Source: Blastomussa wellsi (Eukaryota > Cnidaria > Anthozoa > Scleractinia > Plerogyridae). From it: DNA of 64,000 nt. This document shows positions 1-11,056 of the stretch, one piece after another. Both the position numbers and the translations under genes were made by a program. The stretch lies in assembly GCA_947652115.1 (NCBI GenBank), contig OX393569.1, positions 8,898,639 to 8,962,638 on the forward strand, written 5' to 3'. The notes beneath the pieces were generated by a model. It worked only from the letters and a program-made list of their open reading frames with translations. It ran no database searches and was not told where the DNA came from. How positions within the stretch are numbered: position 1 is the first letter of the stretch; every line of letters begins with the position of its first letter.

Positions 1-107
1 TGGCAAAACAAAGTGCACTCCACTGGATAGTGATTGAACAACCGGGGCCCGCACGTAATCTGTGAATCATGAAGGAAGTTAAGATCGTGAAACATGATGG
101 TGAGCCC

Positions 108-347
108 CTAAGCCATTTCCAAGTTTCTTTTTACCTCTGTTTGAAAACGAGTCTAAGTGCGAAACCATTCCGTATGAAAATGAGTTTCCTTTGCATTGAA
201 ATTAACATATATGGGATATATATATATGGGACGGCTGTTTTGCAGGCTAATATTAATATGCAGGTAAAACATATTTTCACAAGAATGGTCTCGCACATAG
301 ACTCGTTTTCAAACAGCGGCCAAAGAGAGCTCGGAAAGGGCCTATTA
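108..347. mobile_element. Foldback/MITE, family 'GGCCATTTCC', copy 1
   Basis: The left end (AGCCATTTCCAAG) and right end (CTCGGAAAGGGCCTATTA) are imperfect inverted copies. The inner arms also pair: TTTGAAAACGAGTCTAAGTG on the left and a CACATAGACTCGTTTTCAAA segment on the right. Related copies lie at 10105-10249 and about 57817-58005. There is no coding capacity, so this is a non-autonomous element. Confidence 0.6.
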
Positions 348-983
348 CAAACCTGAGGGATTTGTTCGCCGCAAAACATGCAGCTCAAATCAAACCACAT
401 CCATTCGGATAAGTGTTAAAATAATATATTAGTTCAGACTCTTATGGGTAATGGGTAATTCTTTCCGTTACGGTTTACAAAATCAATTTCCATTGCTTAA
501 GAAAGGTTAAAAATATTTTTTCTATTTTTCAGAAACATAGCACCGAAGCCTATATGTTCAGGGCCATTTAATTTTTTTTACGTAAATATATGCATTTAAA
601 CAAAAAGGAGAGCTACATTTGTGACTGGCTGTAGTTAAATATTCAATTTCTCATACGCTCAGTGTTGTAATTATTAAAGACCCCATTAAAATTGAACATG
701 TGCCATTCGCAAAACAAGCTGTTTCTTTTAACTAACTATGACTGATTTCTAAGAAAGTTGGGAGAGGATGCGCCCATGTTGGTATCAAACTCACTGCACC
801 GTGTTTCTTCTTAGCTTATTTTCTGGCCTAATAAAAGGGCCAACTTTGTTAAAGATGCACGTCCCATTCTATTTCAAAAACGCAAGAAGACCGTCGGTTT
901 CTATGTTTAATTTCTTGAATATTTGCTGATATTCTGTAGTCATAACATTGGCCTCAATAAATTTGAAGCTTTTTTTATAAATT

Positions 984-1275
984 TTCTTACTTTTGAAGGA
1001 AAGACTGAAAGAAAAGAACGCGGCCTAGAAAAAATGTTAGTGACCATTCAACTTAGAAAGGAAAACAAACGGGCCTTTTTGTGAATAACAAATAAAATAT
1101 GACGCGTTTTTTACTAAACTGTAAAAAATATGTTCTTACTTTCGAAGGAAAGACTGAAATCAACACTGCCTTGAAAAAATGTGAATAGGGATCATTCGAT
1201 CTAGAAAGGAAAACAAACGGCGTTTTTTGTGCATAACAAATAAAATATGACGCATTGTTTACAAAACTGGCAGAA
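984..1275. repeat. Two-copy tandem duplication, period about 149 bp
   Basis: The block beginning TTCTTACTTTTGAAGGAAAG at 984 recurs at 1133 with substitutions. Both copies contain AGAAAGGAAAACAAACGG and AACAAATAAAATATGACGC. An open frame on the minus strand across it (1053-1316) is a by-product of the repeat, not a gene. Confidence 0.8.
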
Positions 1276-1880
1276 AACTGTCGTACCTTTTCCTCACATA
1301 AAAACGTCCCTTTCATTCAACTGTAATTTTATAGAGGGAATAAAATGAATGGTTTTTAAGCAGAATGATTAGATTTCAGTATTCCCACTGACTACGAGTG
1401 CTACCAATAATCTACAGTAAGAGAAGATTGTTTCAAACAAATTTTGTACCAGGTGAGTTTAAAGCCGCATCAAAAAAAAAAAACGATAGACGAGGCACGA
1501 TAAAATTACAATCATCAAAACCAGGTGTACTACACACGGGCAGTCTGACAGTGACACTCGTAGAACTTTGTAAAGTTCAGTTGGAAATCACCCCCAGACA
1601 ATTGATTTTGCTATTCTTCAAGTTGATAAAGGTTTTCTTTGAACCTTTCCCGTCGGGCAATCCCTCCAATACCCATATGCACTACACCCCACCCCTCTAC
1701 CCCATGCCACTCCTGTCGATATCACTCTAAAGTCCAATTAGCCACCTAAAAAATTCAACTGACAAGAATAGACCAATCGTTGCGTGTTATTTCACCTGAC
1801 AATGACAACCCTTCTTAAAATAGAATTTAAAGTCAATTATTTGGTTTTCCTTTCTATTCCGAACTGACTACAGTTCAACG

Positions 1881-4682
1881 ATGAACGCGAAACCAGTTTT
1901 GTTCATTGTCCTTTTCCAAGGAATACTTAAAGTCGCCTTGATCACCGCCGAGGAAGACTCTACGCCTTCTCGTTCGGCATTCTTCAAGACTCGGGAAAGT
2001 AAACTGCTTAAAGGACATGTTTTCAAACGATTTAATTCTCCCAGTTTGACATCCTGTAACCATTTATGCTTGAGAAATTCTTGGTGTACTTCATCAAACT
2101 TCAAGGTGCCATCCGAGAGGAACGGCAAAGAAACTTGCGAACTAAACAAGCACGGGGCCATCGACACAGACACCGAAATTATTGATCAACAAGAAGTTAC
2201 GTTTTCCTTGCTCTTAAAGGTAATTATTCTTATGGGTTTGCTTGAAATATGCAATACTTAAAAGCAGCTGGGTCAGAAGAATTTTTTGGTCGAACAGGTT
2301 TTGGGTTTAGTTTAACACCATGCAGGTGAAGATCGACCGACATCCAAATACGAAAACCATTCATTTATCCCTAGCCTGTTAACAGGCTCCCCTGGGGTTT
2401 TAGGCGAAGAACATTATCTGCGAGCTAAGCGACCCGAGCGTGACCTGGAAAGAAAGAAAACTCGCATCGCTCGCAAATTCGGCTCCCTTTGCTCACAGAA
2501 ATTTCCACCACCACAGGTTCCCACTGGAGAGCCTGTTCGTAGGCTATTTATCCCCAACTTAGGTCACAAAATCAGAATTAATAATCGTAAACGCAGCGGC
2601 AATTGCCGTTTTGAACTTCTTACAAGGCCTCTTTACTATATATTTTCTGCAAAACGGCGTATGGGCTAAAAATCAAATTAGCAAGGTATACAGGAAGTAA
2701 AATTGAGGAGACACAGGATAAGCACTATCTATAATAAAAACGTCTATCATTTGCTTAATTATTTTCCGCTTTGACGTTGATTGGTTTTTGTTCGGTTATT
2801 ATTTAACTTTTAAGGGGTGCCTGATGACCGGCTGCGTCAATGGTGGCTCTTGTTTGTCAGATGAAACCAAAGCAGCATTTTCATGCTCTTGCAAACTACC
2901 TTGGACTGGAGAAAACTGCGAAACTAGAATCGGTGAGAACCTGTTGCAATTTGCAGTAATGTAGCATAATGTTGTGCCCTTACATTGTGCCATATGTTTC
3001 AGTTACTTATTGCGCTCCAATTTCAAAGCGAATCTCTTGCCATAAGCAATGTTAGAGATGGCAGAACACTGATCTCAGTACAAAACGTTTTGGATTGACA
3101 TAACATTAAGACAGGTTGCTTATTCTTTATGTGAATATTGAAGACCAGGAATGTGATAGAGAAATGGCAGTGTGTCAAAAAAGTAATAAACAAAGTGATT
3201 AAAATCACTTTCTTTCCCCTTGACAAATAAGGAAAAACGCTGCCTGTGAAAACTATCAACAAGGAAATCGTACTTAGAATGCTCTTATGATCGAAAATAT
3301 ATTCGTGAAAACGTGACTTATTGTCTAACAGATCATGCTTCTTCATGCGACGCGGTGCAAATGAACGCAAGCCAGAAGTTGTCGAGTGGAGAATACCTCC
3401 TAACCAGCAGAAATGTCTCATTTAAGGTAAGCAAGGTGAAGAAACTATCAGTTAACCCTGAGATCGGATGTACGAGGCGAGGGGCGTAGATGCCCTCCCC
3501 CCTCACGCGCTTTTAAAAGTGGATTTACTGTGTGACGCAGGAACTTTCAATAGCTGAGGAGATTCTGAAGTATCAACCACGTGACCAGGATCTTTGATAT
3601 TGCCAGTGCAACCGTATAAGGACACGCAGGTTTTGCCAAATATTGACTCTTTTGACACAATTCTTTTTTCTCCCATTTTTGTTAATTAAAATCATTTTTA
3701 CACTAAATTAGCAATTTTACTTGAGTTTGCGTTGTTTTCCGCTTCTTCTGAAATGTCAGACAAAGTAAATACATTGGACGGTGTTGAACATTATTGCTTT
3801 TTCATAACTAGGCGAGCAATTTGTCTGGTTAAAATCTTCGGTCACTAGCCAGTTGAAAACGTTGCAGAAAGCAAAGCCTGGAAAGACTCAACACGCTGCA
3901 GCTAACAAAAATTCAATAAAATATTGACCATTTTTACGTAATTTGTGCGTGTTGAAATAATACGTCATCATGCCTTCAACATATTTCCCTCGTCCCCTTA
4001 TTAGGTATACTGCCACATGACAAACGACAGCAAAGGATGGACTCTCATTGCCCGATTCTCAAACATTGATGATAAGAATTGGATGAATGACACTGGGTAC
4101 TGGTGGTATGATCAGCAGGTTGCCATGGGAACAACAACTAATCCGTCTAATAACACTGACATGATCTCACAAGCCTTTTGGCTGGTCAGCGGCAGAGAGT
4201 TTAAAATCACGCGCAGTGATGACCTCAGTCACACTCCTTTGTTGCAGACCACAGGCAACTGTTTGGCTGGACAAACATTCCGATCAAAAATCACAAGCTA
4301 TGGCGACTTTAGAAATGGCACTTGGCTCAGTAACCAGTGCCTGGGAAATTGCACTGTACAATATGGCGGTCAGTACAAGTCAACACACGGATTTCAACAG
4401 GCTGAATGCAAGTATGGAAAAATCCAAAGCGCCAACAAAATTGGCTTCTGGTGTGACGCGGGTCTCCGTAAAGGTGACGGATCAGTTATGATGATTGGTG
4501 GAGGAGGAGGAGGTAATTGCTCACGTGCTGATCACGGGATTGGAATAACAGAGGCTAACTTTGCTTCCTTCGTTGAGGAAAGTCAACGTAAAGTCAATGA
4601 CACTGAATACGACTTTGGCGATAATGCTAAGACAACGTCCCCCCCATCCCAGTCATACTCATTAAACCTGTGGATTTCTTGA
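1881..4682 (+). CDS. Secreted PAN/apple - EGF - fibrinogen-like protein
   Basis: Exons 1881-2219, 2815-2932, 3332-3426 and 4005-4682 join with consistent phases (GT donors, AG acceptors) into 409 aa. Exon 1 starts with a hydrophobic signal peptide (MNAKPVLFIVLFQGILKVAL) followed by a PAN/apple-like half with spaced cysteines and an ETCELN motif. Exon 2 is one EGF-like domain (residues about 114-152, six cysteines, ending PWTGENC). Exons 3 and 4 encode a fibrinogen-like fold: CHMTNDSKGWTL is the typical start, and a YDFGDNAKT segment near the C-terminus also recalls intelectins. Several N-x-S/T sites fit an extracellular glycoprotein. Such proteins usually act as lectins or adhesion and recognition molecules; the ligand here is unknown. 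A GGGGGG run lies in the last exon. The start is the only ATG that gives a signal peptide. Whether the last domain is strictly FReD or intelectin-like is not settled. Confidence 0.8.
2372..2546. mobile_element. MITE, family 'TAGCCTG..AACAGGCTC', copy 1
   Basis: This 175-bp element in intron 1 of the fibrinogen-like gene begins TAGCCTGTTAACAGGCTCC and ends GAGAGCCTGTTCGTAGGCTA, which are inverted copies. A shorter relative with the same ends lies at 22409-22489. It has no coding capacity. Confidence 0.7.
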
Positions 4683-7256
4683 ATAATGTCATTTTTTCAG
4701 TAAATCGATGAACTTAATGGCGTTACGTCAAGATATTTTGAGTCAGTTCTTCGATGACCTAAAACACTCTTAAATGTAGAAAACTTAAAAATAATATTTT
4801 GTTAAAATGAAGAAAAACGCCAAAGGAGTGATACTAACAAAAAAGGAACAAGGATGGCTGAGGATGGAGAGGATTGAAACGGTTTAGAAATGACGATTTT
4901 GAAAAATTTGGACACTAACGATGACGTAACTTCTTTAAAGGGAGTTTACTACGCTTCCCAGTTGAGCGCGACACCGCGCAAGGTGACGTTAGCACACAAA
5001 GTTTGACGCCAACACTTTGACATATCCGATGGCAACGAGAATGTATCCAATGGAAACAAAGCGCGCGAAAAGCTTTCTGCACAGCCTCGACTCGGCATTT
5101 AGGCGGCGCGTTTTGGCCCGGTTGTGCTTTGTGCTTTGTGTGTGTTTTTTTCGTATAGCTCCAACATGAACTAGTGAGACAATCTCAGATAGTGCAGAGT
5201 GAACACAGTCGACCAAAACTTTCCTTTTACACAATGCGATAATTCTTTGGCTTTGAGGAAAACATTGTGCAAGACCACAAGGGCTCTATACTGCATCAAG
5301 GAAATCATTATGCAAGCTTTAAACTTGATTAGATGAAGCGTTATTTCTTACCTTCAAATTATTTATTTCTTACCCCGGCCTTCAAATTGCGAAGTCGTTA
5401 CAACAGTCAAACTTATCAATCACGCTTCAACTCTTTGAGCTCAGATATATGAGTTAGCAAGCTGGTCCGGCTGAAACAAGCCCTTCTCGTCTTCTTTATC
5501 GCTTTGTATCACACAGCTTCTTCCCTCCAATAACCAAAATGGCGGATAGTAAGAAATCGAAGAAACAACTAAATTGCATGAGTAATATGGGAATATTTCG
5601 GATTGAAACGTCATGCACGCGGTCAACTAACAGTGACGGGCAATACAAAAATCGTTTCTCAGTTTTAGTCAAGCCAGCTTTTAATTTTAACCGTGATGTT
5701 TGATGTTAATCGTTTATTTTAATTACAATAAGACCTTCAGGCAGTAAACGTTTGTAACTTTGCGCCAAAGTTTGTAACTTGATACTTTTGTTTTTTAGCA
5801 AAAAGTAAGATTTTGTAATCTGATGTACTGTACATTTGTTTTCCTCGTAAAGATATGTAACATGATACAGGACATGATAGTTTTTTTTGTTACGGAAAAC
5901 CTGTGGATTTCAATGCTGGAGATAAATGGAAGAAAGTTAAAGATATCTGATTAAAAATTAAAAAAACGAAAAGCTTTCGTTTCATTCAAAAAGGAAATTT
6001 CATTTTCATTCAAATGAAAAACAAGAATTAAATTTAATTATCGAATAGTCACGAAAGAGCACGTTCTTATTCTGTTGCTGCCATTGACCGTAATATCTTC
6101 TGTTTCAACAATAAAAAAGCACTTAATTAATACTACAATATAATGTTATCGATTAATAAAGGAAGCGTTTCACCGATAAGTGTTTAAGGCAAACAGTGTT
6201 TCTTGACCTAAAGTTTCCTGCATCGGTTAAAAACGAAACGCCTCAAAGACCAATTAAATAAATTCTTTTTCTCCCTGCACAGCTCGCTTCGACTAGCTTA
6301 CGCTATATACGAGTTGTACATGTTCTTTTATTTGCTTTATATTAATAAAGTTTATTGTTATTGTTTATTTGCTGTTTTGGCAGGTGCCACGGAGTCTGTA
6401 GCAATATTTTAGGAGTGCCTTCCTTTATTGTACAAACTCGAACAATCTTGGGCAAACATCAATGATTTAGTCTCTTTTCGTTTTTGAGTTATTTTTTTAA
6501 AAAAAAAAAATAACTCTTAGTCGGCGTACGGACGTATGTCGCTATTCAGTGGATGGATGGGTGGATGGGTGGACGAGCGATGTATTTCACACCAATCAGA
6601 ATTAGGATACTATCGATCGATAACCAATGAAGCGGAAAACTTTTCGGAAATTTTCATGGTGGTGAAGAAGGTACGAGTATGTGAAGTTTTACATGCTGCG
6701 AGCAGTCTGTTTTGGCGGCTTTGGGTTGAGGGATTGTTTTTTGATCGCGGTTAGTTGTGAATAAGAGCCATGTTGAATTTTAAAATGTTTCTGACTGAAG
6801 TAACGATAGCTTTTATTTCGGTTAAATTTGAAGTTGCGGATGTACGCAGCTTCCTATTTCTCGGAGATGAGTTGTTTGAAATCAGTAGAGCTGAGGGATC
6901 AGACATGATCATAGACTTTGCTTCAGGACATAGTAGATGCCATACGGCATTTAAGAATTTGAAGTTAGGGAGGCCACATACTCAAGAATGCATGGTACAG
7001 TAATACCGGAGAAACAGCTTTCATTGCAGACGTACCAGTTCTGGTAAATATTTCACGAACCGTTCGTAATTAAATATGCAAAATCTTTCACTAGGATTGT
7101 CGGCACAAATTTCGTAACAACCAGAGAACAATGTACTAACTGTACTACGTTTTAAAAACCCTTTGGAAAGATATATTTTTTTCATTTGATCCGTTTATTG
7201 TCTTTCGATAAAATACTTTGGTGCGTGTTTAATAAATCACAAAATATGACGCTTTG

Positions 7257-7313
7257 GGGTGTCAGTAAAACGCGGGACCGGCCCCGGCCCGGCCCCGCGT
7301 TTTACTGACACCC
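7257..7313. mobile_element. 57-bp perfect GC-rich hairpin with 9-bp flanking direct repeat
   Basis: The arms at 7257-7276 and 7294-7313 are exact inverted complements (GGGTGTCAGTAAAACGCGGG). The loop is almost entirely G and C (ACCGGCCCCGGCCCGGC) and is itself partly self-complementary. GACGCTTTG is present directly on both sides (7248-7256 and 7314-7322), as expected of a target-site duplication. Base composition is sharply different from the AT-rich surroundings. Duplications of 8-9 bp are typical of hAT or Mutator-type transposases; assignment to either is inference. Confidence 0.75.
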
Positions 7314-8019
7314 GACGCTTTGTGTTGGAAATCAGTGATGCAGAAAAACACAGTATCATATGTCAACATTTCGAAGAAAAACAAAAGTATCATATTACAA
7401 ATAAACAAAAGTATCGTGTTACCGCTGTCAAGAAAAGGCTAGGAATCACGTTTGGTGTTGCATTCTGCACTGTCCTTTGAGTCTCTGAGTTTGTCATTTT
7501 CTGGTAGAAATAGCTTTGTTAATTAGGATTCTTGGTTTTCACATGACGTCATAAATTTTTAAAAACAAAATTCGCTGGGCCTGCTTAATTTTTATTGTCA
7601 CCAGGTCAAAGAAATCCTAAAAATATATCTATTCACAAGTTTCCAGCTAGATAGTGTCCTTTGTGTTTGAAATACAGCATGTTGAATTTTCGAGATTTCC
7701 GCCATACGTGACTTCACGATAGCGCCGTGACAAAGCTGTCGTCCTCTAAGAAAAGGTCTTTTCGCAAAATTTTTGCAGTTTATTTACAGTTCAAGTATTA
7801 GGAAAGATGTGTATGTGTGTATACACTAGATCGTGAGGAAGGAGCAGTCGCTTTCATAGCAAAAGTCAGTGCTAGATGTTTTCTTTGATTTCCGGCCGCC
7901 ATGTTGGTGCCCATCAAGCTGACATGGCGTTAAATACAGGAATGGCTCCGGGTCACTTAGATTTTTTTAGACTTTGATTTTTTCGTCTAATAAAGAGAAA
8001 AAAACAAAGTCAATTATAA

Positions 8020-8098
8020 AAGCACAGAGGTGGAATCGATCCCGGGTAACCCAGAACACGAGCTATTCCTACTAACCACTACACTACCGAGGCCCGGC
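8020..8098 (-). repeat. tRNA-derived SINE-like segment
   Basis: Read on the minus strand it contains an A-box-like GTAGTGTAGTGGTTAGTA and, about 30 bases on, a B-box-like GGATCGATTCC, like the body of a tRNA. The acceptor ends do not pair well, so it is a tRNA-derived repeat or pseudogene rather than a working tRNA gene. Confidence 0.5.
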
Positions 8099-8153
8099 TG
8101 CCGAACAACGAAAATTTTAAGATTTTATCGTGTTACCCTTACCATTCTTGAGA

Positions 8154-8340
8154 GCTAACCGCATAACCGCAGTGCTTAGTAGGCTAACCGGAATGCAAAA
8201 GTAGGCTAACCGGATTGCTTAATAGGCTAAACGCAGTGCTCAGTAGGCTAACCGGATTGCTTAATAGGCTAACCGCAGTGCTCAGCAGGCTAACCGGATT
8301 GCTTAGTAGGCTAACCGCAGTGTTATAATAGGCTAACCAG
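8154..8340. repeat. 21-bp tandem repeat array
   Basis: About nine units of the form TAGGCTAACCG(G/C)A(T/G)TGCTTAA. GGATTGC and GCAGTGC versions alternate, so a 42-bp higher-order unit is visible. The array lies inside the inverted-repeat element 7895-8460. Confidence 0.85.
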
Positions 8341-8909
8341 GGTGATTTTGTAGTCTAATTTAGCTAACCAAACTCGTTCCCAGTGCATTCCGAGCCCGGA
8401 GCCATTCCTGCAATTAAGCGCTACTATCAAGCTGGGCACCAACATGGCGTTTCCATACTGAGCTCTATAAATTTGCGAGAAATTCTTCGGCGAATAACTC
8501 ACGAATGGTGTATCGCACAGACCTGAGACTTGGAAATGTTGTTTACCTATTAACATTTTATAACATTTGAATTTATCATATTTTTTATTGCATGGTTTCG
8601 AGTTTATTTTTTGATGGCGTGACAGAGAAAACCACCTATTGGCATTTAGTCACAACAATCGGTAGGTGGGTATGTATTCACAACATTGTAATGCCGTGTA
8701 GTAATGAGTAGTGTTAAAGAAGAGAGTTTGAAAGCATTGATATTTTCTAAAGATTTGTGGTATGGAATCCCTCAAATATTGCTGCAGACTTTGTGGCGGC
8801 AAGTGTAACCGCAAAGTAATCAAATTAGACTTTTAGGCGTCACACCCAAGTTAGTGACGTACATCAATCCAATCAGGTTGGGGCTGCATCAAGAAACCAG
8901 TCAAATTGT

Positions 8910-8980
8910 CAATCTGGTCCCCAGAGCCCGCTTTTCTTGATGCTGACCAAAAGAAAAGCGGGCTCTGGGGACGAGATTAA
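8910..8980. mobile_element. Foldback element, family 'CTCGTCCCCAGAGCC', copy 1
   Basis: TCCCCAGAGCCCGCTTTTCTT and its inverted copy AAGAAAAGCGGGCTCTGGGGA enclose a short spacer. CAAATTGT is found on both sides (8902-8909 and 8981-8988), a likely 8-bp target-site duplication. A longer relative is at 22749-22855. Confidence 0.75.
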
Positions 8981-10104
8981 CAAATTGTTTGATAAAAATG
9001 GAATGACATGCGCAGTAAAGTGATTGATTAAACTGATTCCTGCAGTTTTTACAGATATATTATTCATGGTCGACAGGAAGGTTTCGTCGTGAATGAATTC
9101 GCTAGTCAAACGTATTTTGCATTGCGCTCATTTACTTAAAATGCACACGCCGTCAGCAAAAGGCCCAACACTAAATTGGTCATTGACCGTTCGTTTTGGA
9201 CGGGCTAGTTTTGCTGACCAAAAAAAAATACCCAATACGTCCATATCAGAAAGTGAAAAAAAAAAACTCTCGCACGCATTGCCTGCCTATGTTTTAGTGA
9301 AGTATTCATTAATGCCAAAGATTAAACCCTGATAGAGACTCGATAGAAGCGGTAACTTAATTTCGTCTTTATTACAAACTATAGCAAACACGGCCATGGA
9401 GATGCCACGGAGTCTGCCAAAATACCTTACAAGACAAGTTTTCTGTCAATTCGGGAAAACCTGGGCTAAATTTTAATAGTTTGAACTCTTTCCTGCCATT
9501 AACTGGAGAAATAGACAAACGTAAACCGCTGGGGAGGAGTAACACTTTCTACTCGTTATTTCAACCCTGACAAACAAACTGTAAACTACAACAGTAGTTT
9601 GAAAACTGCATAAAACCTTACTTCCTTTGTTATTCCACGCAAAAGATACGCAATCATAATACTAAACTGTGCATTACAGGTGGTGTTCTACCGCAAGTAA
9701 GAGCACACTACGTTCGTGTGTGATCCCCCATTTGGTTCTACGCAGTAGTCGACAGTAACGTAAACTACTATTCTGCGCATGCGTTAAGAGCGAATAACTT
9801 CTTTCTAGAAGGAATGGTACCACAATTATGGTATGATGACTTCTGAAACTAATTAATTAATTGATATTAATTAATTTAACAAACATTAAAGTTCACACCT
9901 TAGCGCCATAGGGCCTTAGTGGTTTGGATTCGCTACCCCCACAACATACCATCCCAATAGTACACTGCACTAAAAATGGAATTTCAAGTCAGTAAAGTTG
10001 AGTACGTGAAAGGCTAGTGGATAACCTTCAGGGTCTCGGTTAGTGCTGCTAAGTACCATTTTACAGATTTAGTTGAGGGCATAACAAGTCGCTGCATGAC
10101 ACTG

Positions 10105-10249
10105 AATAGGCCATTTCCGAGTTCGCTTGAGCCTCTATTTCAAGGCGAGTCTAGTGCAAAGTCTTTGTAATGAAAATGAGTTTTCCTTTGACTCGCACTT
10201 AGACTCGCTTTGAAATAGAGACCCAAGGGAACTCGGAAATGGCCTATTA
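10105..10249. mobile_element. Foldback/MITE, family 'GGCCATTTCC', copy 2
   Basis: Near-perfect foldback. AATAGGCCATTTCCGAGTTC at the left is matched by GAACTCGGAAATGGCCTATT at the right, and the arms continue inward through CTCTATTTCAAGGCGAGTCT and its counterpart. It has no coding capacity. Confidence 0.8.
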
Positions 10250-10431
10250 TTTGAATGAAACGACCATTAGACTACGTTACATAGACGACGAAGATAACTG
10301 GATCAATTTTAGCTCAGTTTAAACGAGTGAAACCCCAAGCTGTAGCTTTAGACTCGCCACTGACAGGAAAAATAACGTATTAACGTCATGTCAGGAAGCG
10401 TCAAATCTTTCCACCAGTTAATTTTACTGTT

Positions 10432-10574
10432 AGGGCCTGATTACATGAGCCGGGCTGGGTTTCTTTGTCGGCTAACCGGGCTGGCCCGGTTGTCATGTAA
10501 TCGCAAAGTTGATTTTTGTTGTGTTTAAGATCTCGGCAAACTGAAACAAGCCCGGCTTATGTAATCAGGCTCTA
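10432..10574. mobile_element. Short MITE with AGGGCCTGATTACATGAGCC ends
   Basis: The left end (GGGCCTGATTACATGAGCCG) and right end (CGGCTTATGTAATCAGGCTC) are inverted copies. TA on both sides could be a mariner-type duplication. The element is 143 bp with no coding capacity. Confidence 0.7.
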
Positions 10575-11056
10575 AGAGAAAGGAATTGCCTGAAGTGACG
10601 TCATTCGTCACCAATCTACGATTCCGCGGTCAACTTCATTGGGCGTGGCCAAAGCGGGAACTTTAAAGCTTGATTTTGATGCGGAAAAGTGACGGAGTCG
10701 AAAATTTTGTTCAGATTAGTTTTTACGTATTATAGCGATACCAAAACAAAAGAAAAATCGGTTTTGGCCGTGTAAACACTTTAAGGACCCCACCCCTTGT
10801 ACCACCTTAGAGGGAAGGATTTGAAAGGAAAGGCAAATTATTTCGCAGTGTATAAATCTAAACCAGCTACGCCTATGGAAGCATTTATAAAGTTGCGAAA
10901 TGAATAGATAAAATTAAATAAACGACATGAAAATTTAAGATAAAGAAAGAAAATAAATATTTTGACTTCGGCTACTGTCCTCTTGTAAAGATTTCAACTG
11001 CATCACGAAACAGTAATTTGCTTTGACTATTTAGAAAAAAATTAAAGTGTGTTTAA

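Larger units (their letters stand above)
1..1880. other. Intergenic, no gene supported
   Basis: AT-rich non-coding DNA upstream of the first gene. It contains an inverted-repeat element (108-347) and a 149-bp tandem duplication (984-1275), listed separately. The short open frames here have no recognisable domain and overlap the repeats. The last few hundred bases presumably hold the promoter and 5' leader of the PAN/EGF/fibrinogen-like gene, but I see no convincing TATA box. Confidence 0.6.
7895..8460. mobile_element. Composite inverted-repeat element containing a tRNA-like segment and a 21-bp satellite
   Basis: 7899-7960 (GCCATGTTGGTGCCCA... to ...AGGAATGGCTCCGGG) is matched in inverted orientation by about 8390-8455, with a few gaps. 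These look like 60-65-bp terminal repeats of a 0.56-kb element. Between them lie a tRNA-like segment (8025-8098, minus) and an array of 21-bp repeats (8154-8340). There is no open frame of note. Confidence 0.6.

Noticed and set aside
7259..7480. Open frame starting in the 57-bp hairpin
   Set aside because: The start and first 16 codons come from the hairpin; no domain or splice partner is seen.
8154..8340. CRISPR-like array
   Set aside because: Units are contiguous 21-bp tandem repeats without unique spacers, in eukaryotic DNA.
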